Below are positions 1 to 7,873 of a stretch of DNA of 64,000 nucleotides, piece by piece. A model generated the notes under the pieces. It ran no database searches. It had not been told where the DNA came from and worked only from the letters and a program-made list of their open reading frames with translations. Position numbers and translations under genes: made by a program. Positions within the stretch are counted from its first letter, which is position 1, and every line of letters begins with the position of its first letter. The DNA comes from a bacterium (GTDB taxonomy: Bacteria > Cyanobacteriota > Sericytochromatia > S15B-MN24 > UBA4093): the NCBI GenBank assembly GCA_017744355.1, contig JAGIBK010000005.1, positions 124,001 through 188,000 of the forward strand, in the 5' to 3' direction.

Positions 1-1253
1 GCGTCGCCGTAGGCGAGGGTCAAGTCAGGGGTGCGCTCCACCAATTCGGCGGGCAGAGCCGCAAGCCACGATCCGAGCGGCGCGAAGCGCCCCTGCCGTA
101 CCATCTCGGGCGCAAGCCCCGTCATGAGGGCACAGGCCTCGGCGAGCGCACCGGCCGAAAGCAGGTGGGCGATCGCTTCCTCGTCGTCCCCCAGCACCTG
201 CATGGCGTGGGCGGCCTCGCGGTGTGCGGCTTCGAGCGCGTTGCGCTCTAAAAGGCGCGCGAGCAGGAACTCTTGAAAAAGCGGGTGCAGCCGATAGGCG
301 TTCGGGCCGAGTGTTGCCAAGAACAGGCCGCGCTCGCCCAGGCTGCGCAGGCGCTCGGGGGCTTCGGGGTCGTCCAGGAGCGCGCCGCAGGCCCGGGCGT
401 CGAGCCGCGCGAGCGGGGCGACGGCCAGCAGCAGCTCGCGCTCGGCAGGTTGAAGCTTGGAGAAGACCTCGCGGGCCAGGTACTCGAAGAGGTCTCGCAA
501 GGAGCCCGCTTCGTCCAGCCCGCTGGTGCCGCCCGCGCGCTGGGCGAGCAGTTGCAAGGCCATGGGCCAGCCTTCGGTCTTCGCGATGAGGCGATCGGCC
601 TCTTCGGAAGCGGGTGTCTCGCTGCCCAGGTGCGCAAAGAGGGCGCGGGCCTCGTCCGGGGTGAAGGCGAGGGTGCTTTGATCGAGCACCTGAGCATCCC
701 CTTGCAGGCGATAGCGGGCGAAGTCGGGCAGCTCGGGCCGCTGGCGCGAGACCAGGACCAGGTGCAGCGCAGGCGGCAGGTGTGTCAGCAGGTGGTTGAT
801 GAGGGCGAGGGCCTCGGGGGCGCCGTGCAGGTGATGAAAGTCATCGAGGACGAGCCAGGCTTCCTCATCCAGGCGATCGAGCAAGCTATCCGCCAGGCGC
901 TCGATGGCTTCCAGGCCGTGCACGCTGGCTCCGCCCGGCTGGGCCAAGAGGGCGAGGGCACCGTCAGCCACTCCAGGGAAGCGCCGGTGGGCGAGGTGCG
1001 CCAGGTGCAGGGCCAGGACCTGCGGGTCCCGGTCGCGCTCGGAGAGGGCGTACCACAGGGCGGCCTGCTTGCTGCGCTCGAAGTAGTCGGCCAAGAGTGC
1101 GCTCTTGCCGTACCCGGTGCCTGCGACCACGGCGACGAGCGGCAGCTCCCGCGCTCCATCCAGCCACGCGTCGAGCCGCTCACGCCTCAGCGGCGCGCGG
1201 CGCAGGCGCGGGGACAAGAATTTGGTACGCGTGACGACCTCAGCGCCGAACAA
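1..1253 (-). CDS. MalT/LuxR-type ATP-binding transcriptional regulator (N-terminal part, cut by window edge)
   Basis: The frame is open from position 1253 to the window edge, so the C-terminus and any DNA-binding domain are missing. Near residues 5-20 is a TKFLSPRLRR-like stretch that often opens MalT-family proteins. A Walker A motif, AGTGYGKS, follows with Lys at about residue 50. A Walker B-like LVLDDFHHL and the region TEGWPMALQLLA are typical of STAND-class NTPases of the MalT/AfsR type. Such proteins sense a ligand, bind ATP and oligomerise to activate transcription. No ATG suits the N-terminus. I chose TTG at 1251-1253 because an in-frame stop lies about 20 bases upstream and a GGAGG sits five bases before it. 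The output domain could be LuxR-type HTH or BTAD; that part is outside the window. Confidence 0.8.
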   Translation of the reverse strand, partial: MFGAEVVTRTKFLSPRLRRAPLRRERLDAWLDGARELPLVAVVAGTGYGKSALLADYFERSKQAALWYALSERDRDPQVLALHLAHLAHRRFPGVADGALALLAQPGGASVHGLEAIERLADSLLDRLDEEAWLVLDDFHHLHGAPEALALINHLLTHLPPALHLVLVSRQRPELPDFARYRLQGDAQVLDQSTLAFTPDEARALFAHLGSETPASEEADRLIAKTEGWPMALQLLAQRAGGTSGLDEAGSLRDLFEYLAREVFSKLQPAERELLLAVAPLARLDARACGALLDDPEAPERLRSLGERGLFLATLGPNAYRLHPLFQEFLLARLLERNALEAAHREAAHAMQVLGDDEEAIAHLLSAGALAEACALMTGLAPEMVRQGRFAPLGSWLAALPAELVERTPDLTLAYGD

Positions 1254-1355
1254 GCTGCCTCCTCTCGTTCCTCCTTAAGTACCCCCGCTCGATCTCGCTC
1301 AACCGGATCGCTCCTTCGTGATCCTTTCTTTAATGCAAGATGAACGATCTTTTAA

Positions 1356-1384
1356 TTCAGATTGAATGCTTGACGGTCTATGAT
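1356..1384 (+). promoter_or_regulatory. Candidate sigma-70 promoter upstream of the lipase lipoprotein
   Basis: A -10-like TATGAT at 1379-1384 lies 17 bases after a weak -35-like TTCAGA at 1356-1361. The site is in the 168-base divergent gap between the MalT-type regulator and the lipoprotein gene. An AAGGAGG at 1386-1392 follows but is about 29 bases from the chosen start, so it is probably not the functional ribosome site. Confidence 0.35.
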
Positions 1385-1421
1385 AAAAGGAGGTCTTCCC
1401 GAGCGTCTGGAGTTTTCGCCG

Positions 1422-2687
1422 ATGCGTGCGCGTCCTTCCTGGCTCACCATGCTCCTCATGGCCGCTCTTGTCTCGGGATGCGGCGCATGGGATGGGAGCT
1501 CAATGGGCAGGGTACCGGATCGATCCAGTGATAGCGTTCGCGCGGAAGCTTCCGCGGGCGCTCGCTACCGCTTGGCGGGCACCGTTTCGGGCCGCGAGTG
1601 GCAGAAGCTCGAGCGCCTCGTGAGCACCTCGGACGACTTCCCCAAGGAGAAGCTGCGCCCCAACGGCCGCCACACCGACGCGGACATCGTGAAGGCCTTC
1701 GGTACCGACGCGCCTCCTTCGAGCGACGTGCTCTTGCACTACTATTCGGGCTGGGAAGAGGCCAAGGGCGTGCCGGTCCTCTTGGTCCACGGGACCATCC
1801 TCGATGCCACCAGCACCTGGATCAAGCCCCACGACCAGAAGGGCCTCGCCAAGGCCCTCGCCGAAAAGGGCCACCGGGTCTTCGCCGTCACCTTCGCCAA
1901 CCGCCACGGGGACAATGTCCTGCAGGCCGAGCAGATCGCCTGGGCGATCGCGCGCATCAAGCAAGTGACGGGGGCCGCCGAGGTGGACGTGATCGCCCAC
2001 AGCAAGGGCACCGTCGCTGCTCGTGCCCTGGCCTCGGACGTACGCTACGCCTGGATGCCCAAGTTCAAGCGCGACATCCGCCGTTTGGTGCTCATCGCCG
2101 GGCCTCACCTGGGCCTCGACACCACCTTCCGCCACCCGATCATCAACTACGGCCTGTATCCCGAGAAGAGCGATCCGCGCCTCAACGCCCCCATGTCCTG
2201 GACGGGGATGCTGGTGATGGGAGTGTGGGTCGACACCTCGGCCCAGACCATGTTCAAGAAGTTCGGCGACTACTTCCCCGGCCAGCTCCAGATGCTCGCG
2301 CGCTGGGACAAGGAGTACCCGCTGCCCCAGACCGAGGTGGACTGGTACACCACCTACCACGGCGGGCAGGGATTCTTGAGCCGCTCGCCCGGCATCGACC
2401 AGGCGATCGAGGACGGCGGGAACTTCATCGAGCTGTTGCGCCGCTCGCCCCTGGTCCCGAACGTCGAGCTCGCGGTGCTTGCGGGCAACCGCGCGGACCT
2501 CGCGGGCATCCACAACGAGCACACCGGCCCCTCGGACGGGGTGGTCTTCGTCAAGAGCGCCACGGCCACCGACGACATGACCCGCGCCGGCGCGCGGCTG
2601 GTCGCCAAGGACCTGTTGCACCTCAACCACATGGACCTCGTGATCTCGTCCCAGGCCCACACCTGGGTGGCCGACGTCCTGCGCTGA
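1422..2687 (+). CDS. Lipoprotein alpha/beta-hydrolase (lipase or PHB-depolymerase-like)
   Basis: A 421-residue predicted lipoprotein. A signal peptide ends in the lipobox LVSGC with Cys20. The alpha/beta-hydrolase landmarks are the oxyanion-type VLLVHG (His123), the nucleophile elbow AHSKG with Ser194, an acid candidate in PSDGVV (Asp372) and a late histidine in LNHMD (His403). This resembles class-2 lipases and PGAP1-like esterases. A lipase box beginning with Ala (AHSxG) is also known from the secreted PHB depolymerase PhaZ7. The PHA operon 1.4 kb downstream makes a storage-polymer esterase possible, but this is inference. I chose ATG 1422 over 1380 because the signal peptide then begins at once and GGAG precedes it. 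Confidence 0.72.
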   Translation: MRARPSWLTMLLMAALVSGCGAWDGSSMGRVPDRSSDSVRAEASAGARYRLAGTVSGREWQKLERLVSTSDDFPKEKLRPNGRHTDADIVKAFGTDAPPSSDVLLHYYSGWEEAKGVPVLLVHGTILDATSTWIKPHDQKGLAKALAEKGHRVFAVTFANRHGDNVLQAEQIAWAIARIKQVTGAAEVDVIAHSKGTVAARALASDVRYAWMPKFKRDIRRLVLIAGPHLGLDTTFRHPIINYGLYPEKSDPRLNAPMSWTGMLVMGVWVDTSAQTMFKKFGDYFPGQLQMLARWDKEYPLPQTEVDWYTTYHGGQGFLSRSPGIDQAIEDGGNFIELLRRSPLVPNVELAVLAGNRADLAGIHNEHTGPSDGVVFVKSATATDDMTRAGARLVAKDLLHLNHMDLVISSQAHTWVADVLR

Positions 2688-2786
2688 CCATCTCCCTGAA
2701 ATCTTCACCTTTTTCCAGGGCTTAGAGTCCTGGCCGCGGGGTATTTAGAGAATCCCGTGCCCTTTGGTTGGTGAAAAAGGTGTGAG

Positions 2787-3506
2787 ATGAGCATCAAGCG
2801 TGTGGTCCCGCCCGTCGCCCTGGCTCTTTTGCTGGCGCTTGCGCCCCGCCCCGCCGTCGCCCTTCCGATCAACTTCGCGAACGCGAAGATCCCCGCCCCC
2901 GGTCACGGGCTGTTCATGGTCCATCCCACCCTGAGCGCCACCGGTGCCTCGCAAACCCTCTGGGGCAACCTGGAGCTGGGGGTCGCGGATCGCCTCAGCC
3001 TTTCGCTCGATGGGCTCGCGCTCGCCATGCCGCAAGCCAGCGATTTTGGGACTTCTTACCTGGGGCTCAGCTACTCGGCCGGACGCCTCTTGCCGTGGCT
3101 GAACCTGCGCCTTACCCCGCTCTACGGCTTCAAGGTGGGGCGCTTCGGCGAGCGCCAGGCAGCCCTCAGGGCCTACCTCGACCTCTATCCCACGAGCCGC
3201 TTCACGATCTACACCATGGCGGCCTACCATCATCGCTTCGACGCCGCCGCGCCGGGGGCCGCACGCTTCGATGTGGCCGGCGAGTACCGCCTGATGGACG
3301 GGCTCAACGCCGACCTCGAAGTGCTGTCGGGCACGCCCAGCTGGGACTTTGGGCCGAATTGCAGGTTGGCGATCGCTCCCGGCCTCACGGCGAGCATCGA
3401 CCGCTACACCCTCAAGGCTTCTTTGCGGATCCCGGTGGTCAAGGCCGAGACGGCGCAGGCCCTCGAGGCGCCGTTCGTCGCTCTAGGGCTTGGGACGCGC
3501 TGGTAG
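2787..3506 (+). CDS. Predicted outer-membrane beta-barrel protein, function unknown
   Basis: 239 residues with a clear Sec signal peptide ending near PAVA (about residue 25). The mature part alternates hydrophobic and polar residues in short strands and ends in Trp, as many outer-membrane beta-barrels do. Ribosome site AAGGTG precedes the ATG. I recognise no family. The last 68 bases overlap the 3' end of the convergent P-loop kinase gene. A small barrel or a periplasmic beta-rich protein are the two likeliest readings. Confidence 0.55.
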   Translation: MSIKRVVPPVALALLLALAPRPAVALPINFANAKIPAPGHGLFMVHPTLSATGASQTLWGNLELGVADRLSLSLDGLALAMPQASDFGTSYLGLSYSAGRLLPWLNLRLTPLYGFKVGRFGERQAALRAYLDLYPTSRFTIYTMAAYHHRFDAAAPGAARFDVAGEYRLMDGLNADLEVLSGTPSWDFGPNCRLAIAPGLTASIDRYTLKASLRIPVVKAETAQALEAPFVALGLGTRW

Positions 3507-3963
3507 CAGCGCCCCGGGGCGCTTTGCCGATCACGCGGATCGTATCCATCCCTTCGTCCATGGCGGGAGGGTTGAGCGAAAGGCGGTTCGCCATCTTGCG
3601 GATGATTTCCTCGTCCACGGGCTTGGAGCGCGTCTTGTTGCGCAAGAGGCAGGTTTCGAGCCCCACGTCGAAGACTTGCACCTCGACGTGAAAGCCCAGC
3701 TCCTTAAGTAGCTTGATCAGCGCGCGCCGGTAGCGCCGGACGGTATTGGTGTCGGAGATGACCACGTTTCGGCCCGCCTCGGCGGCCTTGCGGATCCGCC
3801 GTGCCTGCTCCCGGTTGATCCAGCCTTCGCGCGTGAAGTCCTCGTAGGACCCCGTCAGCTCCAGGCGCAGGTTGTCCCGGTTGATCTCCTCGTAGCCCTC
3901 GATGGCGGCGGCCTCGGTGCTCTTGCCGCAGCCGGGCATCCCGACCATGACGATTGCCTTCAT
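3439..3963 (-). CDS. P-loop kinase of the polynucleotide-kinase/zeta-toxin-like group
   Basis: 174 residues. Walker A is GMPGCGKS at residues 8-15, followed by the NRDNLR segment common to T4 Pnk-like 5'-kinase domains. VVISDTNTVRRYR resembles the DDTN-type strand of those enzymes, and LETCLLRNKTRSKPV could form an Arg-rich lid. These features fit a cytosolic ATP-dependent phosphotransferase on a nucleic-acid end or small substrate; the substrate is unknown. AAGGAGAG lies before the ATG. The last 68 bases overlap the convergent beta-rich protein gene. The C-terminal 30 residues are low-complexity and may be a non-conserved tail. Confidence 0.75.
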   Translation of the reverse strand: MKAIVMVGMPGCGKSTEAAAIEGYEEINRDNLRLELTGSYEDFTREGWINREQARRIRKAAEAGRNVVISDTNTVRRYRRALIKLLKELGFHVEVQVFDVGLETCLLRNKTRSKPVDEEIIRKMANRLSLNPPAMDEGMDTIRVIGKAPRGAATSASQALERRTAPRGPAPSRP

Positions 3964-4012
3964 GGCTCATCTCTCCTTGGCCTTCAGCTTATCACTCCGC
4001 GCATCTTGTGCT

Positions 4013-4042
4013 TGTAACGACGGGGTGTAACCGCCCTGTAAC
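4013..4042. promoter_or_regulatory. Three TGTAAC direct repeats upstream of the PHA operon
   Basis: TGTAAC occurs at 4013-4018, 4026-4031 and 4037-4042, with start-to-start spacings of 13 and 11 bases. The site lies in the divergent gap between the kinase gene and the first PHA gene. Direct repeats at 11-base spacing suit a tandem-binding regulator of the OmpR/PhoB kind. The same hexamer is arrayed at 8782-8821, which suggests shared control. Confidence 0.5.
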
Positions 4043-4096
4043 GTCGGGGGTCTAAGCTGCAGGGCAGTCAGTGAATCGAGCAGGAGGAAAGCCGCC

Positions 4097-4489
4097 ATGT
4101 CGAACGCCTCGTCCCAGACCGACCCCTTCGCCGCCTGGAAGCAGATGTTCGACCAGTTCGAGCAAGCCTTCTCCAAGCCCCTGCAAGAGACGCTCAACAG
4201 CGAGGCCTTCGCCGCGACCCTGGGCGATACCCGCGAGCGCCAGATCGCCTCGCAGCAGGCCATGCGCGAAGGGATGGAGAAGTATCTGCAGAGCATGCGG
4301 GTGCCCACCAAGTCCGATCACGCGGCCCTCGCTGCTCAGGTCGTCGCCCTCGAAACCAAGATCGAGGCCCTCGAAGACCGCTTCGACGTCGTCGAGGACA
4401 AGCTCGACCAGATCCTCGCCAAGCTTTCGACCCTGAACTCGGCGCCCGCCGCGGCTCCGGCCGCGCCCAAGTCCCGCCGCTCCCGCTAA
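4097..4489 (+). CDS. phaE: PhaE/PhaR-like PHA synthase subunit, short form
   Basis: 130 residues. A helical N-terminal region with SEAFAATLGDTRE is followed by EGMEKYLQSMRVPTKSD and then the heptad-rich AAQVVALETKIEALEDR. The latter two resemble the conserved C-terminal part of PhaE/PhaR, the non-catalytic partners of class III and IV PHA synthases. Classical PhaE is about 350 residues and PhaR about 200, so this is a much shortened form. It ends in a Pro/Ala linker and a basic SRRSR tail. AGGAGG precedes the start. It heads a run of phaE-like, phasin-like, phaC and phaB genes in one direction. Confidence 0.68.
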   Translation: MSNASSQTDPFAAWKQMFDQFEQAFSKPLQETLNSEAFAATLGDTRERQIASQQAMREGMEKYLQSMRVPTKSDHAALAAQVVALETKIEALEDRFDVVEDKLDQILAKLSTLNSAPAAAPAAPKSRRSR

Positions 4490-4517
4490 CACGTTTCGCT
4501 CTAAATAGGAGAATCCG

Positions 4518-4811
4518 ATGAACAGCACCACCGAGCGTCCCCTCTTCGACACCACCTCGCTGACCGGCGAGTTCTGGGGCATGGCCCGCACCGGCCTCCA
4601 GACCATGTTCTGGGCCCAGGAGCAGGCGGATGCCTTCGCCACCGCATGGCTCGAGCAGACCCGCGTGAGCCGCATGGAAGGCCAGAAGCTCGCCGAGAGC
4701 ATGCTCTCGCAGGCCAAGGCCAACCACGAGGCCCTCAACCGCATGGTCGAAGGCGGCGTCCGCGACACCATGCGCTGGGCCCCCGGCGGGATCTCGTTCG
4801 TCCAGCGCTAG
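4518..4811 (+). CDS. Small phasin-like / PHA-associated protein
   Basis: 97 residues with no signal peptide, mostly amphipathic helix (FWAQEQADAFATAWLEQTR). The composition suits phasins or PhaE-type proteins that coat PHA granules. It sits 28 bases after the PhaE-like gene and before phaC, with AGGAG upstream of the ATG. I cannot assign a defined phasin family. It may be the second half of what is one PhaE chain elsewhere. Confidence 0.55.
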   Translation: MNSTTERPLFDTTSLTGEFWGMARTGLQTMFWAQEQADAFATAWLEQTRVSRMEGQKLAESMLSQAKANHEALNRMVEGGVRDTMRWAPGGISFVQR

Positions 4812-4820
4812 TTTCAATTG

Positions 4821-4852
4821 CTTCCCCCTCGCCTTGATAGGCGAGGGGGAAG
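4821..4852 (+). terminator. Intercistronic hairpin between the phasin-like gene and phaC
   Basis: A perfect 13-bp stem (4821-4833 with 4840-4852) closes a TTGATA loop. It lies in the 66-base gap before phaC. Only a weak T-rich stretch follows, so partial termination or 3'-end protection of the upstream message is likelier than full termination. Either would make the small proteins more abundant than the synthase. Confidence 0.55.
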
Positions 4853-4877
4853 CTTGTCGTTACGTGAGAGGATTCGC

Positions 4878-5951
4878 ATGAGCAGCCACACCGAATCGAC
4901 GGACCAGGCCAAAGAGGCCTTCGAGCGCACCCTGAAGCGGACCGAGGCCGCCATGGCCTACGCCAAGCGCCCGCTTGCGCCCATGGTGGGGCAGACCCCC
5001 AAGGACGTGGTCTGGACCAAGAACAAGGCTAAGCTGTACCGCTACCATGCCAAGGGCGAGCGCAAGCACGCGACCCCGATCCTCTTCGTCTATGCCCTGA
5101 TCAACCGCCCCTACATCCTGGATCTCGCGCCGAGCAACAGCATGGTCGAGTTCCTGGTCGGCGAGGGCTACGACGTCTTCCTGCTCGACTGGGGCATCCC
5201 CGGTGAGGAGGACGCGGGCCTCAAGTTCGACGACTACGTGCTCGACTACATCCCCCGGGCGGTCAAGCAAGTGCTCAAGCACTCGGGCGCCAAGGACTTC
5301 AGCCTGATCGGCTACTGCATGGGCGGCACCATGGCGACCATGTACGCGGCCCTGCACCCCGAGGCCCCCTTGCGGAACCTGGTGCTGATGGCGACCCCCA
5401 TCGACTTCTCGGAGGCGGGCCTCTTCTCCAACTGGCTCGACCCCAAGCACTACGACGTGGACCGGGTGGTGGACGCCTACAAATTGGTGCCCGCCGATTT
5501 CGTCGAGTTCGGCTCCAAATTGCTCAAACCGATCCAGAATTACATGAGCCCCTACGTGACGCTCATGGACCGGCTCGACGACGAGCAGTTCGTGCAGGGC
5601 TGGTTGGTGATGAACCACTGGATCAACGACGGCATCCCCTTTGCGGGCGAGGCCTTCCGCCAGTGGATCAAGGAACTCTACCAGCAGAACAAGCTCGTCA
5701 AGGGCGAGATGCGCCTTGGCGGCCGCACGGTGGACCTCTCGAACATCCGCTGCTCGCTCTTGAGCGTGGTCGCCGAGCTGGACCACATCGTGCAGGTCTG
5801 CCAGTCCACCCCGCTTCTGAGCCGCGTGTCGAGCGACGATGCCGAGCAGCTGGCCATCAAGGCCGGGCACGTGGGGCTGGTCGCAGGGCGCAGCGCCAAG
5901 CAAAAGTTCTTCCCCAAGCTCGATACCTGGCTTGCCGCCCGCTCCAACTAA
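4878..5951 (+). CDS. phaC: Class III poly(3-hydroxyalkanoate) synthase, catalytic subunit
   Basis: 357 residues, close to the 355-360 usual for class III PhaC and far shorter than class I/II. The modified lipase box is GYCMGG with the nucleophile Cys147. The acid is Asp302 in ELDHIV and the base His331 in AGHVGL. These lie at or within two residues of the C149/D302/H331 triad of Allochromatium vinosum PhaC. The enzyme polymerises (R)-3-hydroxyacyl-CoA on the surface of PHA granules. ATG 4878 is chosen because GAGAGG precedes it and the sequence upstream is hairpin DNA. The PhaB reductase gene follows after 14 bases. Confidence 0.93.
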   Translation: MSSHTESTDQAKEAFERTLKRTEAAMAYAKRPLAPMVGQTPKDVVWTKNKAKLYRYHAKGERKHATPILFVYALINRPYILDLAPSNSMVEFLVGEGYDVFLLDWGIPGEEDAGLKFDDYVLDYIPRAVKQVLKHSGAKDFSLIGYCMGGTMATMYAALHPEAPLRNLVLMATPIDFSEAGLFSNWLDPKHYDVDRVVDAYKLVPADFVEFGSKLLKPIQNYMSPYVTLMDRLDDEQFVQGWLVMNHWINDGIPFAGEAFRQWIKELYQQNKLVKGEMRLGGRTVDLSNIRCSLLSVVAELDHIVQVCQSTPLLSRVSSDDAEQLAIKAGHVGLVAGRSAKQKFFPKLDTWLAARSN

Positions 5952-5965
5952 ACGAGGAGAATCCA

Positions 5966-6706
5966 ATGCGCCTTCAGGACAAGGTCGTCATCATCACCGG
6001 CGCCGGCCGCGGTATCGGCCGCGAGAGCGCCCTCACCCTCGCGCGCGAAGGCGCCCGGGTCGTCGTCTGCGATCGCGAGCCGCAGGGCGTGGCCGCCACG
6101 GTCGCGGCCATCGAGACGACGGGCGGCAAGGCAATGGGCCTGACGGCCGATGTCACCAAGCGCACGGACCTGCAGGCTTTGGCCGATCGGGTCGTGGCCG
6201 ACTGGGGCCGGATCGACGTGCTCATCAACAACGCGGGCATCACCATGGACGCGACCCTCGCCAAGATGACCGAAGAGCAGTTCGACCGGGTGATCGACGT
6301 GAACCTCAAGGGCGTCTTCAACTGCACCCAGGCGGTGTTGCCCCACATGATCGCCCAAGGCAAGGGCAAGATCATCACCACCACCAGCGTGGTCGGCCTC
6401 TTTGGCAACTTCGGCCAGACCAACTACGCCGCCACCAAGGCCGCCGTCATCGGCATGACCAAGACCTGGGCCAAGGAGCTCGGTCGCAAGGGCATCACGG
6501 CCAACGCCGTGGCGCCGGGCTTCATCGCCACCGAGATGACCGAGGCCATGCCCGAGAAGGTGCTCGTCGCCATGAAGGACAAGACCCCCGTGGGGCGCCT
6601 GGGCCAGCCCTCGGACATCGCCAAGGCCTTCCTCTTCCTTGCTTCGGACGACGCCGACTTCATCAACGGCCACGTGCTGAGCGTGGACGGCGGCCTGATC
6701 ATCTGA
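5966..6706 (+). CDS. phaB: Acetoacetyl-CoA reductase / FabG-type SDR
   Basis: 246 residues, a classical short-chain dehydrogenase. The dinucleotide motif is TGAGRGIG at residues 11-18, NNAG follows mid-chain, and the catalytic YAATK has Tyr154 and Lys158. Its place directly after phaC, with a good ribosome site (GAGGAG), argues for NADPH-dependent reduction of acetoacetyl-CoA to (R)-3-hydroxybutyryl-CoA, the PhaC substrate. A FabG role in fatty-acid synthesis cannot be excluded from sequence alone. No beta-ketothiolase gene lies nearby, so phaA must be elsewhere. Confidence 0.87.
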   Translation: MRLQDKVVIITGAGRGIGRESALTLAREGARVVVCDREPQGVAATVAAIETTGGKAMGLTADVTKRTDLQALADRVVADWGRIDVLINNAGITMDATLAKMTEEQFDRVIDVNLKGVFNCTQAVLPHMIAQGKGKIITTTSVVGLFGNFGQTNYAATKAAVIGMTKTWAKELGRKGITANAVAPGFIATEMTEAMPEKVLVAMKDKTPVGRLGQPSDIAKAFLFLASDDADFINGHVLSVDGGLII

Positions 6707-6716
6707 TCCCATTCAG

Positions 6717-6745
6717 GCGGCGAGGGGCTTGACTCTCCTCGCCGC
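6717..6745 (+). terminator. Possible terminator of the PHA operon, overlapping the next promoter
   Basis: A 9-bp stem (6717-6725 with 6737-6745) begins 10 bases after the phaB stop and is followed by TTGCTTGT. The loop contains the -35 element of the cytochrome peroxidase promoter. Termination strength is uncertain because the T run is short. Confidence 0.4.
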
Positions 6746-6758
6746 TTGCTTGTATCTA
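6729..6758 (+). promoter_or_regulatory. Sigma-70-type promoter for the cytochrome c peroxidase gene
   Basis: TTGACT at 6729-6734 and TATCTA at 6753-6758 are 18 bases apart. Transcription would start near 6765, inside the palindrome at 6763-6777. Confidence 0.5.
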
Positions 6759-6762
6759 TAGG

Positions 6763-6777
6763 TTAGAATTATTCTAA
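6763..6777. promoter_or_regulatory. PerR/Fur-family operator over the peroxidase transcription start
   Basis: TTAGAATTATTCTAA is a perfect 7-1-7 inverted repeat. It matches the PerR box TTATAAT-N-ATTATAA at six of seven positions in each half. It overlaps the predicted transcription start of a peroxidase gene, where a repressor would block polymerase. The AT-rich palindrome stands out in this GC-rich DNA. Assignment to PerR rather than Fur rests on the 7-1-7 pattern and on the target gene. Confidence 0.65.
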
Positions 6778-6812
6778 ATTTAGCCCCATGACAAAGGAGC
6801 GCCTCCCTTTCT

Positions 6813-7859
6813 ATGAGACAAGCCATTCGTTTCTCGCTGCTTTCGGCGGCGGCGATCGCCATCGCCGCGGCCCTTGGTGCCCCCGCTCAGGCGGCGGTCC
6901 CGGCCTCGGTCCGCGCCCAGTGGGAAGCCTTCATCCTGCCCGAGAAGCCGCCCGTGCCCAAGGCCAATCCCATGACCCCGGCCAAGGTCGAGCTGGGGCG
7001 CCAGCTCTACTTCGACCCCCGGCTTTCGAGCACCGGCAAGGTCTCGTGCAACTCCTGCCATGACGTGATGGCGGGCGGCGAGGACAACCGCGCCACCTCG
7101 CTCGGCGTCTTCGGCAAGACCGGCGGCCGTTCGGCCCCCACCGTCTGGAACTCCGCTTTCTTGTCGGTCCAGTTCTGGGACGGCCGTGCTGCGAGCCTCG
7201 AAGAGCAGGCCAAGGGCCCCATGGTCAACCCGGTCGAGATGGGCAACCCCAACCACGACGTGGTGGTCAAGCGCCTCGCGGGCATCCCCGGCTACGTCAA
7301 GCAGTTCGATGCGGTCTACGGCAAGAACAGCCTGAACATCGACAACGTGGCCAAGGCGATCGCCGCCTACGAGCGCACCCTCGTCACCCCCAACAGCGCC
7401 TTCGATCGCTACGTGAAGGGCGACGAGAAGGCCCTCACCCCGGCCGCCAAGCGCGGCATGGACCTGGTCCAGCAGCTCGGCTGCATCAGCTGCCACAGCG
7501 GCCAGAACTTCTCGGGCCCCCCCATGCCTGAAGGGACCGGCTTCTACCAGCGCTTCCCCCGCATCCCGAGCGCCTACGACGCCAAGTACCAGCTCAAGAA
7601 GGACCTGGGCCGCTACGAGGCGACCCGCACCGAGTCGGATCGCCACATGTGGCGAGTGCCCACCTGGCGCAACGTGGCCAAGACCGCGCCCTACTTCCAC
7701 AACGGCTCGGTCAAGACCCTCGACGAGGCGGTGCGCGTGATGGCCAAGTCCCAGCTCAACACCACCCTCACCGATGGCCAGACCAAGGACATCGTGGCCT
7801 TCCTGAGTTCGCTCACGGGCGAGTTCCCCAAGCAGAAGGCCCCCAAGCTGCCGGTCTAG
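6813..7859 (+). CDS. ccpA: Di-haem cytochrome c peroxidase (CcpA/MauG family)
   Basis: 348 residues with a Sec signal peptide ending near AQAA (residue 28). There are two c-type haem sites, CNSCH at 79-83 and CISCH at 224-228, the pattern of bacterial di-haem peroxidases. TAPYFHNGSVKTLDEAV near the C-terminus is a family signature. In the periplasm the enzyme reduces H2O2 to water using electrons from a small cytochrome or cupredoxin. It is probably a single-gene unit with its own promoter, a PerR-like box and a terminator. The AAAGGAG lies 14 bases before the ATG, which is rather far. A MauG-like role is a weaker alternative because no substrate-protein gene is nearby. Confidence 0.9.
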   Translation: MRQAIRFSLLSAAAIAIAAALGAPAQAAVPASVRAQWEAFILPEKPPVPKANPMTPAKVELGRQLYFDPRLSSTGKVSCNSCHDVMAGGEDNRATSLGVFGKTGGRSAPTVWNSAFLSVQFWDGRAASLEEQAKGPMVNPVEMGNPNHDVVVKRLAGIPGYVKQFDAVYGKNSLNIDNVAKAIAAYERTLVTPNSAFDRYVKGDEKALTPAAKRGMDLVQQLGCISCHSGQNFSGPPMPEGTGFYQRFPRIPSAYDAKYQLKKDLGRYEATRTESDRHMWRVPTWRNVAKTAPYFHNGSVKTLDEAVRVMAKSQLNTTLTDGQTKDIVAFLSSLTGEFPKQKAPKLPV

Positions 7860-7873
7860 TAGCAGCCATGACA

